Source: Cytophagales bacterium (GTDB lineage Bacteria; Bacteroidota; Bacteroidia; Cytophagales; UBA9547). Taken from it: a stretch of 10,707 bases of DNA. Each line of letters begins with the position of its first letter. Within the stretch, counting starts at the first letter, position 1. The translations under genes and the position numbers were made by a program. The notes beneath the pieces were generated by a model. The model saw only the letters and a list, made by a program, of their open reading frames with translations. It was not told where the DNA came from and ran no database searches. Where the stretch lies: the NCBI GenBank assembly GCA_003476475.1, contig DMUD01000128.1:1-10707 (forward strand). The letters are read 5' to 3'. This document shows, one piece after another, positions 1 to 6,831 of this stretch.

Positions 1-147
1 ACGATTTCACAGAAGTTAGATTTTGACTACAAATCAATCGTTTCAAATGTAGTTTACGAAAGTGATAACATTTTGGAAAATATAGACAATGGCTTACACG
101 AGGATTTTGTTGCAATTTCAGATACGATATTGTCAGCAATCAAATAA
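1..147 (+). CDS. C-terminal fragment of an unidentified protein (5' end outside window)
   Basis: An open frame runs from the first base and ends in TAA at 145-147, giving 48 residues. It starts TISQKLDFDYKSIV and ends ISDTILSAIK. The piece is acidic and soluble, with no membrane segment and no motif I recognise. It reads in the same direction as the downstream genes and ends 11 nt before the next start, so it probably belongs to the same operon and may be another glycan-biosynthesis protein. That role is inferred from context only. Coding status is supported by the open frame, the tight spacing and the absence of any other start signal for the gene at 159. The product cannot be named from this fragment. 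Confidence 0.7.
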   Translation, partial: TISQKLDFDYKSIVSNVVYESDNILENIDNGLHEDFVAISDTILSAIK

Positions 148-158
148 AAATTAAACAA

Positions 159-1037
159 ATGATTACTTTTTTTACCACTTGCAAAAATTTTACTGGACTA
201 TTCGGTGTAATTCAAAATAATGCGATTAAAAGTTGGTTTTCATTAGGAATTCCAGTTGAGGTTATCGTTTTTGGAAATGCAGAAGGTCTTGAGGATTTAA
301 AAATCGAGTTGCCTATTGTGCATATTCCCGAGGTAAAAGCTTTTGAGGGGAGAGTGCCCTACATAAATGCGATGTTTCAAAAAGCCAATGAAATAGCTAA
401 ATATGACATTGTTTGCTTTTTAAATGCCGATATTATCGTAACTCCTCCATTTGTAGAGAAGATGTTTGCTGTACACAATAAACTTCTTAAAAACTACCTT
501 GTAGTAGGACAAAGAATAAATTTTGAAATAGATGAATTGCTAGAGTTTGGAGGAGGCTGGGTAGAAAGATTAAAAAATTACACCTCAAAAGGAGAGCTTC
601 ACGATGCTGAGGGCAGTGATTTATTTCTATTTCCTAAAGGCCAATATGGTGTAGGAACCATACCAGATTTGTTGGTTGGAAGGCCAGGGTGGGACTTATG
701 GATGATTTTTGATGCTCGTCAAAAAAGATACAAAACTATTGATTTGTCGCGCGATTATCTCATTTTTCATCAGAATCATGACTATTCTCATAAGATTTCA
801 AACGAGGTTAAACGTAAGGAAGAGGACAATAGAAACTATTTTTTTATACCAGAGAAAGCTAGGTACATATTCCAATTGTATGCGTGCGATTATGAGGTAA
901 TAGATGGAAAAGTGGTTAAAAAAAATGCTTTTGAAAATATAGCAGCCACTGTATATCACCATGAATTGTTGTTTGGGAAAAGCAATCTTCGATATTGGTG
1001 GTGGAGGTTTCTCATGCTATTTTATAAGAATAAATAA
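159..1037 (+). CDS. GT-A-like glycosyltransferase with an NAD motif and a HQNHDYSH block
   Basis: This is a 292-residue protein, apparently complete. The N-terminus (residues 1-40) has a GT-A-like beta-alpha start (MITFFTTCKNF, then VEVIVFGN). The segment YDIVCFLNADIIV (about 82-94) sits where GT-A enzymes carry the metal-binding DXD; here it reads N89-A90-D91. Later blocks are DLFLFPKG (154-161), GRPGWDLWM (174-182) and FHQNHDYSH (203-211). From memory these recur together in a family of putative glycosyltransferases in polysaccharide loci whose acceptors are not known. The C-terminus is aromatic and basic (YWWWRF, 279-284, ending FYKNK), which suggests peripheral membrane attachment. The ATG follows an A-rich leader (TTAAACAA) with no Shine-Dalgarno, and the next gene starts 11 nt after the stop. 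Activity as a sugar transferase is inferred from fold-like motifs and context; donor and acceptor are unknown. Confidence 0.8.
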   Translation: MITFFTTCKNFTGLFGVIQNNAIKSWFSLGIPVEVIVFGNAEGLEDLKIELPIVHIPEVKAFEGRVPYINAMFQKANEIAKYDIVCFLNADIIVTPPFVEKMFAVHNKLLKNYLVVGQRINFEIDELLEFGGGWVERLKNYTSKGELHDAEGSDLFLFPKGQYGVGTIPDLLVGRPGWDLWMIFDARQKRYKTIDLSRDYLIFHQNHDYSHKISNEVKRKEEDNRNYFFIPEKARYIFQLYACDYEVIDGKVVKKNAFENIAATVYHHELLFGKSNLRYWWWRFLMLFYKNK

Positions 1038-1048
1038 TATTTTATTAA

Positions 1049-2008
1049 ATGTTGGAGACTCCTATTCTTTTTCTTGTATTCAATCGTCCAGAAAAGACTT
1101 CTCAAGTTTTTGAGCTAATTAGAGCTGCTAAGCCAAAAAAACTGTATGTCTCTGCAGATGGTGCCAGAGCTTCTATTGCTGATGAATTTGATAAATGCCA
1201 AGAAACCAGAAAACTAATCACTGAAAACGTTGATTGGGATTGCGAACTTTTTACACTTTTCAGAGATGAAAATTTAGGTTGCAAAATTGCGGTAAGTGAA
1301 GGGATAACTTGGTTTTTTAAAAATGAAGAAATGGGCATTATTTTGGAAGATGACTGCCTGCCCGACATGTCTTTTTTTAGTTTTTGCAGTGAACTTTTGC
1401 GTAAATACCGCAATGATGACAGAGTGATGCACATTGCAGGAACTAATTTTGTTAACGAGACTTTGAAGATTTCAGATTCTTATTATTTTTCTATATTTCC
1501 GAATATTTGGGGTTGGGCTACGTGGCGTAGGGCTTGGGAAAAATACGATTCCGCTTTGAATTCATACCCCACTTTTTTGGAGCAAGGCGGCTATAATTCT
1601 TTATTTGAGGACTCCATAATGTCCGAATATTTTTATTATTTCACCAATATTGTCTTTAATGGAAAATTCAACACTTGGGATTTACAATGGGTATATTGTG
1701 TGTTAACCAATAATGGATTGTGCATAGTGCCAGCCGTAAATTTGGTTTCAAACATTGGTTTTGATGTTGAGGCGACGCACACTAAAGGAGAAAATAAGAA
1801 TGTACAGAAGAAAAGTGTTGAATGCATAGAACAAGTTGTACATCCCTCATTCATCTTTTCAAACAAAGTTGCCGACAGGATTTATTTTGACATTATTCAC
1901 AATGGGAAATATCTAAGAAAGTCAAAAACTGTTGTAGGTAAGCTAATCATTTTTAAAAATAAGGTACGCTTTAAATTGCTACAGTTGGTTGGCTTGAAGC
2001 CTTATTGA
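1049..2008 (+). CDS. Nucleotide-diphospho-sugar transferase, 'HlpA-like' GT-A family
   Basis: This 319-residue protein is a likely inverting GT-A enzyme of the group often labelled 'hemolytic protein HlpA-like' or 'nucleotide-diphospho-sugar transferase' in Bacteroidota. The N-terminal strand is PILFLVFNRP (5-14), followed by LYVSADGAR (32-40). The acidic metal-binding motif is GIILEDDCLP (96-105); an EDD motif of this kind resembles that of the eukaryotic GT13 N-acetylglucosaminyltransferase I family. Downstream signatures are NIWGWATWRRAW (152-163), NTWDLQW (208-214) and NLVSNIGFD followed by ATH (231-244). The basic, hydrophobic tail (about 298-319) could bind membrane. The old hemolysin label should not be taken as function; glycosyl transfer is the better reading. 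The spacer from the previous gene is 11 nt and A/T-only (TATTTTATTAA). Donor and acceptor are not predictable. Confidence 0.87.
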   Translation: MLETPILFLVFNRPEKTSQVFELIRAAKPKKLYVSADGARASIADEFDKCQETRKLITENVDWDCELFTLFRDENLGCKIAVSEGITWFFKNEEMGIILEDDCLPDMSFFSFCSELLRKYRNDDRVMHIAGTNFVNETLKISDSYYFSIFPNIWGWATWRRAWEKYDSALNSYPTFLEQGGYNSLFEDSIMSEYFYYFTNIVFNGKFNTWDLQWVYCVLTNNGLCIVPAVNLVSNIGFDVEATHTKGENKNVQKKSVECIEQVVHPSFIFSNKVADRIYFDIIHNGKYLRKSKTVVGKLIIFKNKVRFKLLQLVGLKPY

Positions 2009-2019
2009 TATTATTTCTC

Positions 2020-3240
2020 ATGAAAATAGCAATTATTAGTACTAGTGCAAATGGTGGTGCAGGTGCGGCTTCAAAAAGACTAAAAGCTGGTTTACATAAT
2101 TTAGGTCTTCAGGTATCTTTTATTTCAAAAACAGAACCAAAAAATAGTCTTCTTGAATTTTTTAGAACTTATTTTAAAAAGAGAAGTGTTGTCAAATATA
2201 ATTTCCGAGTACTTCAAAACACATTCAAAAGACAAGATTATTTTTCTTTTCCCTATTCCTATTGTTCTCCTGAAAAGGAATTGAAAGTGCTTCAAGCCGA
2301 TGTGATTAACCTTCATTGGGTTTCAGATTTTGTAGATTTTAAAAGCTTTTTTTTAGCTACAAAGCACATTCCAATGGTAATCACTTTGCACGACATGAAT
2401 TACTTTACAGGTGGCTGTCATTATTCTTTTGGATGTGAACAATATGTAGATGAAAATTGTAACGATTGCTGGCAATTAGAAGGTTCTAAAGAACCAAGGG
2501 CCGCCCATTACGCATTTCTCGACAAATTAAAGGCATTCGGTTTTCGAAATTTCGAGAATACAATCATCGTTTCCCCTTCCAATTGGCTAAAAGAATCTTC
2601 AGAAAAAAGTACTCTTTTTTCAAAGTTCAGAAACATGTTGATTCCTTATGGAATAGACACCGACGATTTTAAACAAATTGAAAAACACCTTGCTAAAAGT
2701 AAGCTTGGATTAACTGCCCACAACAGATTGCTATTGTTTATAGCATCCGACGTGAAGTTGTACAGAAAAGGCTTTCGATTCGTAAAAGACCTATTACCGC
2801 ATCTTTCAAGTCAAAATATAACGTTACTTGTGGTAGGAGATTTGACAGAAGAACCAATTCAAGTTGAAAATCTTATTTATTTGGGAAAAGTAAATGATTT
2901 GCCACAATTAAGTCTTTGCTATTCTTGTGCCGACGCAATGATATTGCCTACATTGGCAGATAATCTGCCCAACACAATGTTAGAGTCGTTATGTTGTGGA
3001 ACTCCGGTTTTAGGTTTTGAAGTTGGAGGTTTGCCTGATGTAATACAAAATGGCCAAAATGGGTTTTTGTCCTCTAAATTGAGTTCAGATGGGCTGAAAG
3101 AAGTAATATCAAGATTCTACGAGGAAGGACTAAGTCTAAGCTCCTCAGAAATTCGTGCTAGTGCAGCGGAAAAATACCATCTTGATGTTCAAGCGAAAGA
3201 GTATAAAAAGGTTTTTAATTCGCTTTTATTTGACAGATAA
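2020..3240 (+). CDS. GT4 glycosyltransferase, WcaC-like, with a Cys cluster
   Basis: This is a retaining GT-B enzyme of family GT4, 406 residues from the ATG at 2020. A TTG at 2005 is also in frame, but it overlaps the upstream stop and adds only MILFL, whereas MKIAIIST is a normal GT-B first strand. The glycine-rich loop is NGGAGAAS (11-18). NLHW (97-100) and TLHDM (122-126) match the colanic-acid WcaC-like subgroup. A Cys-rich insert follows, GGCHYSFGC (131-139) then C147 and C150 (CNDC). The C-terminal nucleotide-sugar domain contains D314-x7-E322 within ADNLPNTMLESL, an Asp-for-Glu version of the EX7E motif, then GTPVLGFEVGGLPD (327-340). It is expected to add one sugar to a lipid-linked intermediate at the cytoplasmic face of the membrane. 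It lies 11 nt after the upstream stop. Confidence 0.92.
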   Translation: MKIAIISTSANGGAGAASKRLKAGLHNLGLQVSFISKTEPKNSLLEFFRTYFKKRSVVKYNFRVLQNTFKRQDYFSFPYSYCSPEKELKVLQADVINLHWVSDFVDFKSFFLATKHIPMVITLHDMNYFTGGCHYSFGCEQYVDENCNDCWQLEGSKEPRAAHYAFLDKLKAFGFRNFENTIIVSPSNWLKESSEKSTLFSKFRNMLIPYGIDTDDFKQIEKHLAKSKLGLTAHNRLLLFIASDVKLYRKGFRFVKDLLPHLSSQNITLLVVGDLTEEPIQVENLIYLGKVNDLPQLSLCYSCADAMILPTLADNLPNTMLESLCCGTPVLGFEVGGLPDVIQNGQNGFLSSKLSSDGLKEVISRFYEEGLSLSSSEIRASAAEKYHLDVQAKEYKKVFNSLLFDR

Positions 3241-3258
3241 AAATAGAAAAATCCGATT

Positions 3259-4518
3259 GTGCGAAATTTTGTAAATAATCATAATCCAAAACTGCGCATA
3301 GCATTTAGCTGTGTGGGATTTCCTATTAGGTCTGAGACATTCATCTTAAACCAAATTGTAGACCTCATTGACAAAGGGCATCATGTGGATGTTTTTCCAT
3401 ATGTAAAGTGCGAAAGCGACAATCCACATGCAAAATATGTTGAGTATGGACTCGGAGAAAAGACATTCCCTAGTGGTCCCACTCCGGCTTCTTTAGTTAC
3501 CAGATTAAAAATATTTGCACTATTTGCAATACATAATCCATCTAAAATAATTCAGTTAATAAGGCTTTTGAACTTTTTCAAATTTGGCAAAGCAGCCTTT
3601 AACCTCACACTTTTTTTGTCGGCGAAGCCCTATTTAGAAAAAGAGCCCTACGACATTTATCATGGTCATTTTGGGGAAAGTGGTGTGTCGCTTGTGAAAT
3701 TGAAAAAAGCGGGCATTATTAAAGGAAAAATTATTACTACTTTTCATGGCTATGATGCCCATTTTACAGATCAAGATTTGATAGAAAAGAGAATGTTTTA
3801 CAAAGAGTTGTTTAAGTATGGAGATTGGTTCTCGGTAAACTCGGAATACACAAGAAAGAAAATTTGCACATTGGGATGCCTTGAAGCAAAAGCAGTTAGG
3901 ATTCCAGTGGGTTTAAATACGACGAAATATAGTGTTTGTAATAGACAGTATTTTATAAAAAACAAATTAAACATAGTCTCTGTTGGTCGTTTGATTACGG
4001 TGAAAGGGTTTTGTTATGGTATAGAAGCTATTCGGCAGCTTGTAATTTCAGGTTTTGAAGATATTCAGTATTTGATAGTGGGTTCGGGCGAACTGGAAAG
4101 TGATTTGCAGAAACAAATAGAAAATTTGGGTTTGAAATCTCATGTAAAATTAATGGGAAGCAAATCTCAAGAAGAAATTATCGAAATCATGTCCCAATCA
4201 GATGTTTTTCTTCATCCGGCCATAACAGATAATGATGGAAGACAAGAAGCGCAAGGACTTGTACTACAAGAAGCGCAAGCTATGGAAATGGCAGTGGTGG
4301 CAACGAGAACAGGTGGAATTCCAGACGGAGTTATCGAAAACGAAACAGCCATTTTGGTAGAGGAGAAAGACAGTGTGGCCATAGCCAATGCTTTGAAAAA
4401 ATTTATTGAAGACAAAGAACTAACTTCACGTTTTGGCAAGAAGGGGAGAAAATACGTAGAAAAACACTTTGATATCACTAATCTAAACGAACGGTTGGTT
4501 GAACTTTATTTGTCATAA
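3259..4518 (+). CDS. GT4 glycosyltransferase, WcaL/AmsK-like
   Basis: This 419-residue GT-B enzyme belongs to the exopolysaccharide WcaL/AmsK/CpsK type. Its N-terminus has FPIRSETFILNQI (21-33), the hallmark of that group, followed by HGHFG (135-139) and FHGYD (162-166). The C-terminal domain carries VGRLITVKG (242-250), VGSGEL (274-279), HPAITDNDGRQE (319-330) and TGGIPDG (351-357). The retaining GT4 EX7E pair is E330 and E338. A GTG start at 3259 is used because no in-frame ATG lies between the upstream stop and the conserved N-terminal motif. The TAA of the preceding gene (3238-3240) is in the same frame, 18 nt upstream, which limits the start to this short interval. A 14-bp direct repeat spans the EX7E region and is listed separately. 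Sugar specificity is unknown. Confidence 0.92.
   Translation: MRNFVNNHNPKLRIAFSCVGFPIRSETFILNQIVDLIDKGHHVDVFPYVKCESDNPHAKYVEYGLGEKTFPSGPTPASLVTRLKIFALFAIHNPSKIIQLIRLLNFFKFGKAAFNLTLFLSAKPYLEKEPYDIYHGHFGESGVSLVKLKKAGIIKGKIITTFHGYDAHFTDQDLIEKRMFYKELFKYGDWFSVNSEYTRKKICTLGCLEAKAVRIPVGLNTTKYSVCNRQYFIKNKLNIVSVGRLITVKGFCYGIEAIRQLVISGFEDIQYLIVGSGELESDLQKQIENLGLKSHVKLMGSKSQEEIIEIMSQSDVFLHPAITDNDGRQEAQGLVLQEAQAMEMAVVATRTGGIPDGVIENETAILVEEKDSVAIANALKKFIEDKELTSRFGKKGRKYVEKHFDITNLNERLVELYLS
4242..4279 (+). repeat. 14-bp perfect direct repeat, 24-nt period, over an EX7E motif
   Basis: ACAAGAAGCGCAAG occurs at 4242-4255 and again at 4266-4279. The 24-nt period keeps the reading frame, so QEAQ is encoded twice by the same codons (CAA GAA GCG CAA), eight codons apart. 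The two glutamates in the repeats are the two members of the EX7E catalytic/binding pair of the GT4 enzyme (E330, E338). The second QEAQ is expected for the subfamily; the first departs from the usual EG-type sequence as I remember it. Confidence 0.9.
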
Positions 4519-4532
4519 TTTTTTATAAAGCC

Positions 4533-5567
4533 GTGCAAAACTCTGTTAAAGAATACCCTATCGGAATATCAGTAGTCATTTGTTGTTACAATAGCGAAAA
4601 AAGAATTCAAAAAACATTGGAACATTTGGCACTTCAAAAAGCAAACGATGTTCCATGGGAAATAATATTGGTCGATAACAATTGTAAAGACCACACAGTA
4701 CAGGTGGCCACTACAACTTGGGAAAAATTCATGATAGATTTCCCTGTTTTAAAGTGTGTTAAAGAAACCAAGCCAGGATTATCCTATGCCAGAGAGTGTG
4801 GTATAAATGAGTCAAAATTTAAGTATATACTTTTGTGTGATGATGACAACTGGCTTAGAGAGGATTATTTGATAAACGCCTTTCATGTATTGCAGAGTAA
4901 TGAATCAATAGCCGCAATGGGTGGATGTGGTGAGCCAGTTTACGATGCATTTGAACCTCCAAGTTGGTTTCCGCCATTGGCAGGGCTAATGGCCACTGGT
5001 CCACAGGGGAAGGGAGGTCTTGATGCAGATGGGGAATCGAAGGGTTGTTTGTATGGGGCAGGGTTAATTCTTAATAGGTTGTATCTGGAAAATCTTAGAA
5101 AAAGTGGTTTTGTATCAACACTTATGGATAGACAAGGAGCGAAACTATCATCGGGTGGAGACACTGAACTAACATTAGCCTTACAATTTTTGGACGGTCA
5201 TTTGTACTATTCGTCAAAACTTAGGTTCAAACATCTTATTACTAAACCAAGAACCGAATGGGCTTATTTAAGAAGGCTGTCATTTAGTATAGGTTGTTCT
5301 GATTTTTACCTATCCTCGTTTTTTGCATCAAACAAAAAATATAATTGGTTTCTCTTGGTTTTCACCAACTTTGTAGTGCTAGTTAGGTCTTGGAGAAGGG
5401 CATTTATAGCTTCTTTTGAACCAGGAAATAAAGAAGTGTTAATTTATGAAAGAATGAGGGGCCAGTTTTACGAGTCATTTTTTCATTTTCGAAAATTCAA
5501 AGAAAATATAAAGCGCGTACAAACGGTAAAACAAAGAATTGGGGAGTTGAATAGCCTTTTTCGCTAG
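4533..5567 (+). CDS. GT2 family glycosyltransferase
   Basis: This is a 344-residue inverting GT-A enzyme of family GT2. The nucleotide-binding half contains ISVVICCYNSEKRI (12-25) and WEIILVDNNCKDHT (42-55). The metal-binding acidic motif is LLCDDDNWL (100-108), followed by YLINAF. The acceptor half contains GCLYGAGLIL (171-180) and SSGGDTELTLAL (206-217); D210 or E212 occupies the position of the usual ED catalytic base. A hydrophobic stretch (about 270-286, NWFLLVFTNFVVLV) may dip into the membrane, and the last 40 residues are basic and probably helical. The start is GTG at 4533, because no ATG precedes the conserved first strand; the spacer from the previous stop is 14 nt, AT-rich and without Shine-Dalgarno. 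Linkage formed is unknown. Confidence 0.92.
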   Translation: MQNSVKEYPIGISVVICCYNSEKRIQKTLEHLALQKANDVPWEIILVDNNCKDHTVQVATTTWEKFMIDFPVLKCVKETKPGLSYARECGINESKFKYILLCDDDNWLREDYLINAFHVLQSNESIAAMGGCGEPVYDAFEPPSWFPPLAGLMATGPQGKGGLDADGESKGCLYGAGLILNRLYLENLRKSGFVSTLMDRQGAKLSSGGDTELTLALQFLDGHLYYSSKLRFKHLITKPRTEWAYLRRLSFSIGCSDFYLSSFFASNKKYNWFLLVFTNFVVLVRSWRRAFIASFEPGNKEVLIYERMRGQFYESFFHFRKFKENIKRVQTVKQRIGELNSLFR

Positions 5568-5603
5568 GTTTTATGTTAAGTTGTTGGTTTACAGTATTAT
5601 TTA

Positions 5604-6800
5604 ATGCCAAAAATTCTTTTAGTTTCCGAAACATTGCCACATCCTGATAGGGGAGGTTCTAGTCTTACGCTTTACAACATTTTCAAAGATTACGGTCAGG
5701 AAAATTTTTATTGCTATACGTTCTCTAATTCGGCACGAAACGCATTGGTTGAACCTTTTGTTAAAAATGTACTGATAGCGGATAAAAAGATTTTGTTTAG
5801 AGTAGGTTCTTGGTTTCCTTTTTCTGGAAGAATAAACCTGATACTTTCCCAAATCGACGAATTTCTTGTCAGGTTGTTGCCCTTGCAACACCTAAAAGAG
5901 CTAAAAACATTTAATCCAGATGTGGTTCTGTATTGTCCGCTTACGGCCAAGTTATTGAAGGAATATCCTAAATTTCACCAACAAATCAAATGTCCTAGCA
6001 TTGTTTATTTTATGGACGACTGGCCTGTGGGGGGCGAACATATTTGGGATATAAAAATAAAACAAATTTTGAACGATGCTTTAGGTCATTTCTTTATTAG
6101 TGAATATTTAGAGCAGTCTATGCAACAAAGATTGGGATTCAACAAGAAGAAATTTTTGGTCGTTCACAATCCTATAGATCTAGATAGTATTGTGTATTCA
6201 AATGTAGAAATCGAAAACAAGGGCACATTCCGAATTGTTTATGCCGGTTCTTTGTGGGGAATTCAGTTGGATGCAGTTAAACAATTGGCAGAAGCTGTGG
6301 GCGTTTTGCGAAAAAGAGGAGTGGATATTGTGTTCGAACTTTACACGCAAGATAGATTTTACGAGCCTTTGAAAAATTTTTGGGACGCGAATGGCGTCGA
6401 ATTTGGCGGATGGATTCCTTCCGCCGAATTGAGAAAAAAACTTCACAAAATGGATTTGTTACTTGTGGCCTCGTCTTTTTTAGAAGAATATAAAAACTTG
6501 ACATTGGGTTCTTTGCAAACCAAAGTCACAGATTATCTTGCTGCTTGCCGTCCTGTTCTATGTCTTGGCCCAAGTTATTCGGCCAATAATTTGTTTGTCA
6601 AAAAGTGGGATTGTGGGCTCACATTTGAGTCGAGGTCCGTGAATGAATTAGCTGATTATTTGTCCGACATTATTCCAAAGCGAAATAGTTTTAAAGACAA
6701 GATACAAAATGGAATAAAAGTATTGGAGCAAAAGTTGAACACAAAAGTTGTGTTGAACGAAGTTCGAGATTTTGTTAAAAATATTGCCTTTGTCGAGTAA
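5604..6800 (+). CDS. GT-B (GT4-like) glycosyltransferase lacking a canonical EX7E
   Basis: This 398-residue protein has a GT-B layout. The N-terminal domain begins KILLVSETLPHPDRGGSS (3-20), where the GG loop contacts the nucleotide sugar in relatives. YFMDDWP (135-141) is a recognisable inter-domain motif of a GT4-like subgroup. The C-terminal domain starts at FRIVYAGSLWG (209-219). Instead of EX7E it has SLQTKVTDYLAACRPVL (303-319): D310 sits at the second acidic position and G302 at the first. This Lys...Asp-Tyr-Leu-Ala form is seen in other GT4-like enzymes, so the protein is probably active. It follows the widest spacer in the window (36 nt), in which I see neither a promoter nor a terminator. 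The ATG at 5604 has a TATTATTTA leader. Substrate is unknown. Confidence 0.87.
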   Translation: MPKILLVSETLPHPDRGGSSLTLYNIFKDYGQENFYCYTFSNSARNALVEPFVKNVLIADKKILFRVGSWFPFSGRINLILSQIDEFLVRLLPLQHLKELKTFNPDVVLYCPLTAKLLKEYPKFHQQIKCPSIVYFMDDWPVGGEHIWDIKIKQILNDALGHFFISEYLEQSMQQRLGFNKKKFLVVHNPIDLDSIVYSNVEIENKGTFRIVYAGSLWGIQLDAVKQLAEAVGVLRKRGVDIVFELYTQDRFYEPLKNFWDANGVEFGGWIPSAELRKKLHKMDLLLVASSFLEEYKNLTLGSLQTKVTDYLAACRPVLCLGPSYSANNLFVKKWDCGLTFESRSVNELADYLSDIIPKRNSFKDKIQNGIKVLEQKLNTKVVLNEVRDFVKNIAFVE

Positions 6801-6831
6801 TCTAAATCAATAGTCCCTGGATTTTTAGACC

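Noticed and set aside
918..925. Run of eight A within the first GT gene as a possible phase-variation tract
   Set aside because: Eight is short for slippage switching, similar runs are scattered through this AT-rich DNA (for example eight T at 2347-2354), and the frame is intact.
2005..2019. TTG at 2005 as the start of the WcaC-like gene
   Set aside because: It adds only five residues ahead of a normal MKIAIIST beginning and lies inside the upstream stop; ATG 2020 is preferred.
5568..5603. Possible promoter or terminator in the widest spacer
   Set aside because: No TAnnTTTG-type Bacteroidota -7 element with a matching -33 TTG is seen, and the only dyad (TAGC...GCTA at the gene end) is four pairs long and lacks a T-tract directly after it.
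6801..6831. Possible regulatory site in the 31-nt spacer
   Set aside because: No palindrome, repeat or promoter motif is visible; it looks like plain spacer.
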